Shown here: in pieces, positions 1 to 5,227 of the stretch
Numbering within the stretch: the first letter of the stretch is position 1
Layout: the number at the start of each line of letters is the position of its first letter
Origin: Sedimentisphaerales bacterium
Lineage (GTDB): Bacteria > Planctomycetota > Phycisphaerae > Sedimentisphaerales > SM23-30
Direction: 5' to 3'
Assembly: GCA_030634605.1 (NCBI GenBank)
Contig: DAOWAK010000079.1
Coordinates: 1 to 6,282, forward strand
DNA: 6,282 nt
Made by a program: the position numbers and the translations under genes
Notes under the pieces: generated by a model
Database searches by the model: none
The model's input: only the letters and a program-made list of their open reading frames with translations
Told to the model about the DNA's origin: nothing

Positions 1-1
1 A

Positions 2-496
2 AAAAGCTCCCTCGGCCGATACTTCTGGGACCGCTTCAAACTGAAAATCCCCATCCTGGGCACCGTCCAGCGTAAGTGGGCGGTTTCCCGTTTTGCCCGA
101 ACTCTCGGCACCCTCACCAACGGTGGTGTAAACATTCTGGGCGCTCTTGAAATTGTTCGCAACACCCTGGGAAACGAGGTCCTGGCACGCGAAGTTGATC
201 AGACTATCAATCAGGTCCGCACCGGAATATCACTGGCAAAAGCTTTGCAAAACTCCGGCGTATTCCCTCCCCTGCTCATCCAGATAGCCACCCTGGGTGA
301 ACAGACCGGCCAATTATCCGAACTGCTCCAAACCGCCGCCGACGCATTCGATCGCGACACCCAGGTAGCTATGAAACGCTTCATGGCAATCTTCCCCGCT
401 ATTTTAATTTTGGCACTGGCTCTGGTAATCGGTTTCATCGTTGCGGCAACTTTGCTGCCCATCGTGCAAATCGACACTGCCATTACCGGGATCTAA
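2..496 (+). CDS. Type II secretion / type IV pilus inner-membrane platform protein, GspF/PilC family (C-terminal part)
   Basis: The open frame enters from the left edge, and 164 residues to the TAA stop are visible, about 40% of a usual 400-residue GspF/PilC protein. Family knowledge: this polytopic protein is the inner-membrane platform that couples the cytoplasmic assembly ATPase to pilin or pseudopilin polymerisation. The visible part corresponds to the second T2SF repeat. It starts with a basic stretch and the IPILG motif that precedes the repeat, continues through FARTLGTLTNGGVNILGAL and the cytoplasmic helices (QVRTGISLAKAL, IATLGEQTGQLSELL), and ends in a long hydrophobic segment (FPAILILALALVIGFIVAATLLPIV) followed by a short polar tail. 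The C-terminus is a normal family ending. An ATG at 245 is internal to the domain and is not the start. Whether it belongs to secretion or to a pilus cannot be told without its neighbours. Confidence 0.93.
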   Translation, partial: KSSLGRYFWDRFKLKIPILGTVQRKWAVSRFARTLGTLTNGGVNILGALEIVRNTLGNEVLAREVDQTINQVRTGISLAKALQNSGVFPPLLIQIATLGEQTGQLSELLQTAADAFDRDTQVAMKRFMAIFPAILILALALVIGFIVAATLLPIVQIDTAITGI

Positions 497-560
497 CACC
501 CCCTTTTCAGATAACCACCGCCACATCCAATTGGCGATCATGTGAACCTGAAATTGGTTT

Positions 561-992
561 CTAAACAATTTCCACAAGTTCAATATCAAAGGTCAGGTCC
601 TTGCCGGCCAGGGGATGGTTAAGATCGAGTTTGAGTTCCTGCTCGGTGATTTCAATGACGGTAACAGGAACACGTTTACCGCTTGGGGCGTTAACGGAAA
701 TGCGGTCGCCGGGATTGAGTTCCATATCCGGGGGGACTTTCTTACGATCGACCTGAACAACCATGTCGTCGCGGTGCAAGCCATAAGCCTGTTCAGCGGG
801 AATATTGGTAGTTTTGGAATCGCCGACTTCCAGCCCCTGAACAGCCTGGTCGAAACCAGCCAGAACCGCCCCAACGCCCAGTTCGAACTCCAGAGGTTCA
901 TCACGGTTACGCGAACTGTCAAAAACCGAACCGTCTTCGAGAGTGCCGGTGTAGTGGACTTTTACTTTGTCGCCGCTTTTTGCAGGGGGCAT
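561..992 (-). CDS. SlyD-like FKBP-type peptidyl-prolyl cis-trans isomerase
   Basis: A 143-residue protein of the SlyD/SlpA class, which isomerises Xaa-Pro bonds and acts as a cytosolic folding chaperone. The FKBP core is split: the N-terminal half (about residues 5-70) has VHYTGTLEDGSVFDSS with Tyr14 and the FD pair (Phe24-Asp25), then VLAGFDQAVQGLEVG. The insert-in-flap chaperone domain spans about 72-120. The core resumes with the class hallmark NHPLAGKDLTFDIELVEI at 125-142. The usual I-P-G of the FKBP pocket reads L-A-G (residues 44-46), a small departure. The protein ends right after the core, so the His/Cys-rich metal-binding tail of E. coli SlyD is absent; a role in nickel handling is not supported. 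The ATG is preceded by an AGGAAAGGA Shine-Dalgarno run about 7 nt upstream. It converges on the GspF-like gene with a 64-bp gap and no secretion signal is seen. Confidence 0.95.
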   Translation of the reverse strand: MPPAKSGDKVKVHYTGTLEDGSVFDSSRNRDEPLEFELGVGAVLAGFDQAVQGLEVGDSKTTNIPAEQAYGLHRDDMVVQVDRKKVPPDMELNPGDRISVNAPSGKRVPVTVIEITEQELKLDLNHPLAGKDLTFDIELVEIV

Positions 993-1098
993 GGCCTGAT
1001 CCTTTCCTGTGTGGGTCCGGGTAGTAGCCGCCTCGATGAACGCTCATGGCCATTATCACCCGCGTATGCTAAAAACACTTCCTGGCAAGGCAATAATA

Positions 1099-1127
1099 CT
1101 TATAGTGACTGGCCGGGAAATAATCAA
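1099..1127 (-). promoter_or_regulatory. Candidate sigma70-type promoter for the SlyD-like gene
   Basis: On the minus strand, TTGATT (-35, 1122-1127) and TATAAG (-10, 1099-1104) are separated by exactly 17 nt. Transcription would begin near 1092 and give a leader of about 100 nt before the ATG at 992. The -35 box lies inside the left arm of the 1118-1150 inverted repeat, so that repeat could act as an operator. Called by eye only. Confidence 0.5.
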
Positions 1128-1158
1128 ATGCTACTTTGGGCGAATTATTTGACCCCGG
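1113..1158. repeat. Inverted repeat A overlapping the minus-strand -35 box
   Basis: AAATAAT (1118-1124) and ATTATTT (1144-1150) form a perfect 7-bp inverted repeat across a 19-nt spacer. The pairing extends outward as CCGGG (1113-1117) with CCCGG (1154-1158) if GAC (1151-1153) bulges out. It covers the -35 box of the candidate SlyD promoter. It could be a protein-binding operator; the arms are long enough to fold as RNA only if a transcript crosses them. Confidence 0.5.
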
Positions 1159-1209
1159 CGAACACAACCGAGTTCGATTGAGGTAGCCGGCCGTTCGGCT
1201 TCGCCGGGG
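1153..1209. repeat. Inverted repeat B (10-bp GC-rich arms) between divergent promoters
   Basis: CCCCGGCGAA (1153-1162) and TTCGCCGGGG (1200-1209) are perfect complements around a 37-nt loop. One mismatch outward, further pairs (T-G with C-A) extend the stem. The loop contains a second small hairpin, AGCCG (1185-1189) with CGGCT (1196-1200). Positions 1154-1158 are shared with inverted repeat A, so the two extended folds exclude each other. There is no T-run on either side, so it is not a standard intrinsic terminator. Confidence 0.55.
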
Positions 1210-1256
1210 ACAGTCTGGTGGGGCACGCCTGGCAGGCAAATTTGATGATTTTTCTT

Positions 1257-1284
1257 TTGACAATCAGGGAAAAATGTATAAAAT
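1257..1284 (+). promoter_or_regulatory. Candidate sigma70-type promoter of the cheD-kinase-regulator operon
   Basis: A perfect TTGACA (1257-1262) is followed after 16 nt by TAAAAT (1279-1284), inside the AT-rich run TATAAAAT. The expected start is near 1291, leaving a leader of about 60 nt before the cheD ATG at 1350. It is the only good plus-strand promoter seen before the operon, and the three genes are packed tightly enough to share it. Confidence 0.6.
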
Positions 1285-1292
1285 GGTTTTCA

Positions 1293-1310
1293 AGCTCTGT
1301 TAGCTCTGTT
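1293..1310 (+). repeat. Tandem 9-bp direct repeat in the cheD leader
   Basis: AGCTCTGTT occurs twice back to back at 1293-1301 and 1302-1310, beginning about two bases after the predicted transcription start. A run of seven T residues (1329-1335) follows before the ATG. The arrangement could be a regulator half-site pair or a slippage product; nothing shows which. Confidence 0.6.
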
Positions 1311-1349
1311 CATGATCTGTCAGGGTAGTTTTTTTGGGCCGAATATTAA

Positions 1350-1886
1350 ATGAAACAGGAAATCAATGTTCATACGGGCGAAGTTCGGGTCAGCGGAAGT
1401 GACACAATTGTCAGAACCAGTGCACTGGGATCGTGCGTGGCGGTGGTTGCCTATGATTTTTTTCGTAAGATTGGCGGGCTGGCACACGTGATGCTGCCGG
1501 GGCGGTCGCCGAAAAACCAGGTTGGAAACAATCAATTAAAATACGCCGAAAACGCTATTGCGTTACAACTTGAACTTATGATAGAACGCGGAGCGGAAAC
1601 TGACCGTATCAAAGCGGTATTGGCCGGGGGCGCCAATGTGCTAAACAAACCGAATGATACTATCTGCGAGGATAATATTCATTCGGTAAGACAAACGCTG
1701 GCGGTAGCGGCTATCCCGGTTATGGCAGAAGCGACCGGTGATAATTTACGCCGCAGCATTACGCTTGATATCAAATATGGTAGATGTTACTACACCGAAG
1801 GTAGCAGCAGGGACATGCTGTTATGGGATTTTTCCATAAAACCGCAAAAACCTACCAAAACGACAAAGGAAGTTATTCGCGAATAA
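1350..1886 (+). CDS. cheD: CheD-family receptor glutamine deamidase
   Basis: A 178-residue protein of the usual CheD size. CheD hydrolyses the side-chain amide of specific glutamines in chemoreceptor coiled coils, making methylatable glutamates. The catalytic triad is intact with the same spacing as Thermotoga CheD (Thr21, Cys27, His44): Thr23 in VRTSALGSCVAV, Cys29 in the same motif, and His46 in GGLAHVMLPG. Other family motifs follow: LKYAENAIALQLELM, the KAVLAGGANVL strand, and the closing ITLDIKYGRCYY near 156-167. A Lys/Thr-rich tail ends it. The start is fixed because an in-frame TAA lies immediately upstream of the ATG. No good Shine-Dalgarno is present; the nearest G-run is 1336-1338. 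No chemoreceptor, cheA, cheB, cheR or cheC is in the window; the gene is first in an operon with a histidine kinase 9 bp downstream, suggesting the kinase may be a partner or substrate. Confidence 0.95.
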   Translation: MKQEINVHTGEVRVSGSDTIVRTSALGSCVAVVAYDFFRKIGGLAHVMLPGRSPKNQVGNNQLKYAENAIALQLELMIERGAETDRIKAVLAGGANVLNKPNDTICEDNIHSVRQTLAVAAIPVMAEATGDNLRRSITLDIKYGRCYYTEGSSRDMLLWDFSIKPQKPTKTTKEVIRE

Positions 1887-1887
1887 C
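1872..1887 (+). promoter_or_regulatory. Perfect 16-bp palindrome between a Shine-Dalgarno and the kinase start
   Basis: GTTATTCGCGAATAAC is self-complementary and as RNA would fold into a 6-bp stem with a CGCG loop. It contains the cheD stop codon (1884-1886). A Shine-Dalgarno-like AGGAA sits directly before it (1867-1871), normally too far from the kinase ATG at 1896. With the stem folded, only 8 nt (1888-1895) separate the two, which is good spacing. This looks like a hairpin-bridged ribosome binding site coupled to cheD termination. Confidence 0.55.
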
Positions 1888-1895
1888 GCACAATT

Positions 1896-3686
1896 ATGGC
1901 TGAGACGATTTTTAAGATTTTGCTGGTTGAGGACGACAAGGCACAGGCAGCCTTGATAGGGCGAAAATTCAAACACAGCGAAAAACCGTTTGACCTGACA
2001 GTTGTGGCAACTCATGCCGAAGCCCTGGAACATTTGGTCCGCAATAGTGTGGATTTGATTTTCGTGGATATTTTTCACCCGGACAGTGGATGGGTGGAAG
2101 TTTTTTTCAAGGATAACCTGGCAGCAAAATATCCCATCGTAGTGATTACGGAACACTTTGGTGAAGCCAAGGTTGTCAAAGCGATGAAAGCCGGGGCGAT
2201 GGACTACATAGTCAAATCCTCGGAAAACATATCCGACCTGCCCCATGTAGCCGAGAGAACTTTGCGGGATTGGGACCTTATCGCCAAGCGTCGGCAGGCA
2301 GAACGGGCATTGCAGGCCACGAATCAGCAACTCACCGCAGCGAATCAACAACTGGCGGCCAATGAACAGCAGTTGCGAGCGGCCAATCAGCAGTTGGAAG
2401 CCTACAATCAGCAGTTGATGGCCAACGAGCAACAGTTACGTGCTGCAAATCAGCAGTTAAAAGCCAACGAGCAACAGTTACGTGCTGCAAATCAGCAATT
2501 AGAAGCCAACGAACAACAGTTGCGGGCGGCAAATCATCAATTAGAAGCCAACGAACAACAATTACGGGCCTCAAATCAGCAACTGGGAGCAGCCAACCAG
2601 CAACTTATCGCAACTGAACAGCAATTGCGCAAAGAAAAAAATCGGGCCCAACAGTTCCTGGATATTGCCGGATCGATTATTTTGGCAATTGACGTCGACG
2701 GTAATACCAGCCTGATCAATCAAAAAGGGCGCGAAATCCTGGGATATTCAAAGCAGGAGATTCTCGGGCAAAACTGGTTTGACAATTGTGTGCCGGCCCG
2801 GCATCGAAAAACAAACAAACTGGATTTCAAGAAGTTAATGGCAGGCGAGATTGATCCGGTGGAATATTACGAAAGACCGATTTTGGCCACAGACGGAACC
2901 GAAAAACTTATTGCCTGGCACAATACGGCAATCAGAGACGATAAAAACAAAATTATCGGTACGCTCTCTTCAGGAACCGACATTACCGAACAAAGGCAGG
3001 CAGAGAAAAAATTGGCTGAATACCAGGAACAGTTACGTTTTCTGGCGTCGGAATTATCCCTGACCGAAGAACGACAGCGCAGACACATGTCCACCCTGCT
3101 GCACGACAATATCGGCCAGGTTCTGGCACTGTCGAAAATAAAACTGGGATACATCCGGCAAATGGTTGATTCCGATGAACACCGCAAATCAACAGATGAA
3201 CTTGGTTTAATGATAGATGAGACAATAAAATTTACACGATCATTGACTTTCGAACTAAGCCCACCTATTCTATACGAATTAGGACTGAAAGCGGCACTGG
3301 AATGGCTGGTGGACAAAACCGGGCAACAGCATGGTTTGGCTATCAACCTTGTGGATAGCCCGGTAGAAAACTCGATCTCCACTGACATTCAAGTGCTTTT
3401 TTTTCAGGCAGTACGCGAATTGCTGGTCAACGTGGCCAAACATGCCCAGGCCAGTGAGGTAAACGTTTCGGTAAAGCAGCAAGGCGATAAAGTTGAAATT
3501 TCGGTAGCAGACAATGGAGTTGGCTTTGATTACGCCAAAATGAAATCATCGACCGCTCCGGCGGGATTTGGATTATTCAATATTCGCGAACGCTTAACCT
3601 TTATGGGCGGCGAATTTCAGATAAATTCAAATCCGGAGAAGGGGACAACTGTAATATTATCAGCACCGGCAAAAATGAGAGATTAA
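1896..3686 (+). CDS. Soluble REC - heptad-repeat coiled coil - PAS - HisKA_3 histidine kinase
   Basis: A 596-residue cytoplasmic sensor kinase with no membrane segment. Domains in order: receiver (about 7-125) with acidic pair Asp13/Asp14, phospho-acceptor Asp58, Thr85 and Lys107; coiled coil 141-245 of 15 unbroken heptads (A-x-x-Q-Q-L-x type); PAS/PAC S-box (about 250-366); dimerisation/phospho-acceptor domain of NarX/DegS type with His403 in LLHDNIGQVLALS; and HATPase with N-box (RELLVNVAKHA, Asn512), G1 (VADNGVGFD, Asp539) and G2 (GFGLFNIRERL). All catalytic residues are intact. A receiver at the N-terminus, rather than a membrane sensor, implies input from another phosphodonor, for example a CheA. 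The coiled coil would transmit this, with PAS, to the kinase core. It lies 9 bp after cheD and its stop overlaps the next ATG by one base, so the NarL-type regulator is its evident partner. The heptads match the CheD target consensus, so they may be deamidated. Confidence 0.95.
   Translation: MAETIFKILLVEDDKAQAALIGRKFKHSEKPFDLTVVATHAEALEHLVRNSVDLIFVDIFHPDSGWVEVFFKDNLAAKYPIVVITEHFGEAKVVKAMKAGAMDYIVKSSENISDLPHVAERTLRDWDLIAKRRQAERALQATNQQLTAANQQLAANEQQLRAANQQLEAYNQQLMANEQQLRAANQQLKANEQQLRAANQQLEANEQQLRAANHQLEANEQQLRASNQQLGAANQQLIATEQQLRKEKNRAQQFLDIAGSIILAIDVDGNTSLINQKGREILGYSKQEILGQNWFDNCVPARHRKTNKLDFKKLMAGEIDPVEYYERPILATDGTEKLIAWHNTAIRDDKNKIIGTLSSGTDITEQRQAEKKLAEYQEQLRFLASELSLTEERQRRHMSTLLHDNIGQVLALSKIKLGYIRQMVDSDEHRKSTDELGLMIDETIKFTRSLTFELSPPILYELGLKAALEWLVDKTGQQHGLAINLVDSPVENSISTDIQVLFFQAVRELLVNVAKHAQASEVNVSVKQQGDKVEISVADNGVGFDYAKMKSSTAPAGFGLFNIRERLTFMGGEFQINSNPEKGTTVILSAPAKMRD
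2316..2630 (+). repeat. Tandem 21/42-bp repeat encoding 15 coiled-coil heptads
   Basis: Fifteen consecutive 21-bp units encode heptads such as AANQQLE and ANEQQLR, mostly alternating to give a 42-bp double unit. The copies starting at 2421 and 2463 share their first 35 bases exactly; copies at 2505 and 2547 are close relatives, and one at 2358 is more diverged. A lone single unit (2400-2420) interrupts the pairing. Near-identity between neighbours points to recent unequal recombination or slippage. Every change in copy number by 21 or 42 bp keeps frame and heptad phase, so the coiled coil can lengthen or shorten without loss of function. Confidence 0.95.
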
Positions 3687-4357
3687 TGGAAGGTAAAAAA
3701 GTAAACATCATCAGAATTTTACTGGCTGACGACCACAAGATTATCCGGGACGGGTTGCGGGCGTTGATTGAAAAACAACCCGATATGGAAGTTGTGGCCG
3801 ACGCCGACAACGGCCGCTCGGCGGTGGAACTGGCGACCAGTCTCAATCCAACGGTAGTGGTCATGGATGTGAGTATGCCCGATTTGAACGGCATTGAAGC
3901 TACGAGGCAAATTTTATCGGCACTGCCCGATACCAAGATAATCGCCTTGTCAATGCATTCCGACCGTCGCTTTGTGACGGAAATGTTCAAAGCCAATGCC
4001 TGTGGGTACCTGCTCAAAGACTGCGCGTTTGAAGAACTGATCCGCGCGATTAATACCGTGGTTTCCAACCATACCTATCTAAGTCCGGGTATCGCGGATT
4101 TGATAGTGGAAGACTTTGTGCACAAACCCACCGGTGAACGAGCTTCGGTTTTTTCGGTCCTGACCAACCGTGAACGTGAGGTTTTGCAGCTTCTGGCTGA
4201 AGGCAAAACCACCAAACATATCGCCGCTGATTGCCACGTCAGCGTCAAGACAATTGAAACTCACCGCCAGCATATCATGGAAAAGCTGAGTATTCACAGC
4301 GTGGCGGAACTGACAAAATACGCTATACGCGAAGGATTGACCTCCCTGGATTCCTAG
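3686..4357 (+). CDS. NarL/FixJ-family response regulator (REC-LuxR HTH)
   Basis: A 223-residue two-domain transcription factor, presumably phosphorylated by the kinase just upstream. The receiver domain (about 8-125) has Asp15/Asp16, phospho-acceptor Asp61 in VVVMDVSMPDLNG, Ser89 and Lys111 with the typical GYLLKD motif. The LuxR-type helix-turn-helix covers about 157-215: LTNREREVLQLLAEGKTTKHIA, then the recognition helix region SVKTIETHRQHIMEKLSIHS. Its ATG overlaps the kinase TAA by one base (TAATG), indicating translational coupling; a weak GAGAG precedes it. Pairing of a HisKA_3 kinase with a NarL-type regulator is the standard arrangement. The TAG stop is formed at the left end of a MITE-like insertion, yet removal of that element would also leave TAG at the same place, so the protein end looks unchanged. 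Target genes are not evident in the window. Confidence 0.95.
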   Translation: MEGKKVNIIRILLADDHKIIRDGLRALIEKQPDMEVVADADNGRSAVELATSLNPTVVVMDVSMPDLNGIEATRQILSALPDTKIIALSMHSDRRFVTEMFKANACGYLLKDCAFEELIRAINTVVSNHTYLSPGIADLIVEDFVHKPTGERASVFSVLTNREREVLQLLAEGKTTKHIAADCHVSVKTIETHRQHIMEKLSIHSVAELTKYAIREGLTSLDS

Positions 4358-4521
4358 TACAGTGTCCGCGTAATTCTGCCGGGTTCTCTCTTGTGGCTAT
4401 CGGCGTCTGCTACATCAGAAAAACTCGACATATCCTCAAATATGGCTGTGTGTTTTTTCCTTGCATCCGCTCGATAGGCACCGCGAGATAACCCAACATT
4501 ATTCCACGGACACTGTACTAG
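4354..4521. mobile_element. 168-bp MITE-like element with terminal inverted repeats
   Basis: CTAGTACAGTGTCCG (4354-4368) is repeated exactly as its reverse complement at 4507-4521. Similarity continues inward, giving roughly 30 matches in the outer 37 bases of each end. Both boundaries carry CTAG, which can be read as a TA target duplication (IS630/Tc1-like) or a CTAG duplication (IS5-like). The interior is too short for a transposase, so this is a non-autonomous element needing a transposase elsewhere. Its left end lies on the stop codon of the response regulator. Its transcript would fold into a long hairpin that may help end the operon message. Confidence 0.8.
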
Positions 4522-4619
4522 AATCCGCTCGGTAAGATATCTTTCCTGCCGAATCCTGCCACCAATAACCATATTCTGCCTATTTTTCCATCGGAAAGAA
4601 AATACCCATGCAACAGAAA

Positions 4620-4847
4620 CTACTCAGGTTTCAATTTCTTCTGTTTTTTTGACAAAGCAAGTTCCATATCACTTAACACTCTGATTTTTACAGGAATTCG
4701 TACCATCCTGGCTAAAACCCTACCAAAAAAGAAGTTATAGGCCGCAATGTCAGGTATTTCGAAGCCTAAAAACCGATTTTTCCCTATTGTGTAGTAAATT
4801 TCATCTGACGATAATACTAGTGAGAAGGGATTATGGGGTGAAATTCC
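4620..4847 (-). pseudogene. Possible degraded minus-strand coding remnant, 75 codons, no start
   Basis: Read on the minus strand, an open frame runs from just after a TGA (4848-4850) to a TAG (4620-4622). The inferred peptide looks protein-like, with IGKNRFLGFEIPDIAAYNFF, then RVLARMVRIPVKIRVL and a Lys-rich end. There is no ATG, GTG or TTG in the first 45 or so codons and no ribosome binding site, so as it stands it could make at most a short C-terminal fragment. It could be the tail of a decayed gene. An open frame of this length in AT-rich DNA also arises by chance. I do not recognise the family. Confidence 0.2.
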
Positions 4848-4878
4848 TCAGGAAATAACTGAATATTGAATCGTATTT

Positions 4879-4936
4879 AACTTGGTATGGCACCCGTACC
4901 CCACAATCCCCGACCAACGGGCCGTCATGCCAAGTT
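4879..4936. terminator. Long hairpin, possible intrinsic terminator or RNA element
   Basis: AACTTGGTATGGC (4879-4891) pairs with GTCATGCCAAGTT (4924-4936) over 13 positions if two G-U pairs are allowed. Inside it CCCGT (4893-4897) pairs with ACGGG (4917-4921). On the plus strand the right arm runs into a short T-run (4935-4939), fitting a terminator for rightward transcription. The distance of about 520 bp from the operon's last stop and the inner stem leave a structured RNA as the alternative. Confidence 0.45.
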
Positions 4937-4945
4937 TTTGCGCAG

Positions 4946-5033
4946 TTTGTAAGCGTTTACTGGGGGGAACAGCGTTTTGGGGAGACGAATGACATTTTTC
5001 GCACGAAATAGCTATTTCGTAACCGTTCACGGA
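4946..5033 (+). repeat. Diverged 18-bp direct repeats 70 bp apart
   Basis: TTTGTAAGCGTTTACTGG (4946-4963) and TTCGTAACCGTTCACGGA (5016-5033) agree at about 14 of 18 positions, with GTAA-CGTT-AC in common. They flank the perfect palindrome at 5003-5020. They may be paired binding sites or the remains of an element's ends. Confidence 0.4.
5003..5020. repeat. Perfect 18-bp palindrome
   Basis: ACGAAATAGCTATTTCGT is fully self-complementary with no spacer. It resembles a dimeric regulator operator or a cruciform site. No gene start lies close by on either strand that it would obviously control. Confidence 0.6.
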
Positions 5034-5058
5034 AAAATCACGCCCTCCAGAACTTACT

Positions 5059-5103
5059 CAGAAGAATATTCAGCATCGCGTGGTAACGCGGGGTATTCTT
5101 CTG
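5059..5103. repeat. Strong two-part hairpin
   Basis: CAGAAGAATA (5059-5068) and TATTCTTCTG (5094-5103) are perfect 10-bp complements. Inside, CGCGT (5077-5081) pairs with ACGCG (5086-5090) around a GGTA tetraloop, with an asymmetric internal loop of 8 and 3 nt. The compact stem-loop-stem form is typical of structured RNA or of single-stranded-DNA recognition hairpins. No U-run follows, so it is not a simple terminator. Confidence 0.6.
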
Positions 5104-5227
5104 CATTTGCCGGACTTTCCCCTGTGCCGCGGATCGCCGTTCGTTGTTCGTCTATTGATTCCGTGCCGGGCTCTCCGCTCCGTGTCGTCATTCCCATGTT
5201 GCTCGTTTTGTAAACCTGAATCTGAAC

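Noticed and set aside
515..550. Weak inverted repeat CCAATT/AATTGG between the converging genes as a terminator
   Set aside because: Six AT-rich base pairs with a 19-nt loop and only three T residues after it are too weak to call.
615..1181. 188-codon plus-strand open frame opposite the SlyD-like gene
   Set aside because: It is the antisense shadow of a clearly conserved FKBP gene, has no family motif of its own and continues into the regulatory region.
1168..1200. GAGTTCGATT followed by GC-rich sequence, recalling a tRNA T-arm
   Set aside because: No acceptor, D or anticodon arms can be fitted around it on either strand.
1821..2432. 203-codon minus-strand frame with repeated Leu-Leu-Ile units
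   Set aside because: It is the reverse-strand reading of the kinase heptad repeat and receiver domain; the apparent repeats are those of the real gene.
2358..2588. Regular 42-bp repeats that could suggest a CRISPR array
   Set aside because: The units are contiguous, with no unique spacers, lie in frame inside a kinase gene and encode perfect heptads.
4354..4572. 72-codon minus-strand frame through the MITE, with a stretch (IFEDMSSFSDV) faintly like DUF429 proteins
   Set aside because: The resemblance is to about a dozen residues, the frame starts outside the element and the family's key motifs are missing.
4645..4680. TTGACA at about 4649 as a promoter
   Set aside because: The only -10 at acceptable distance is a poor match and there is no gene downstream on that strand.
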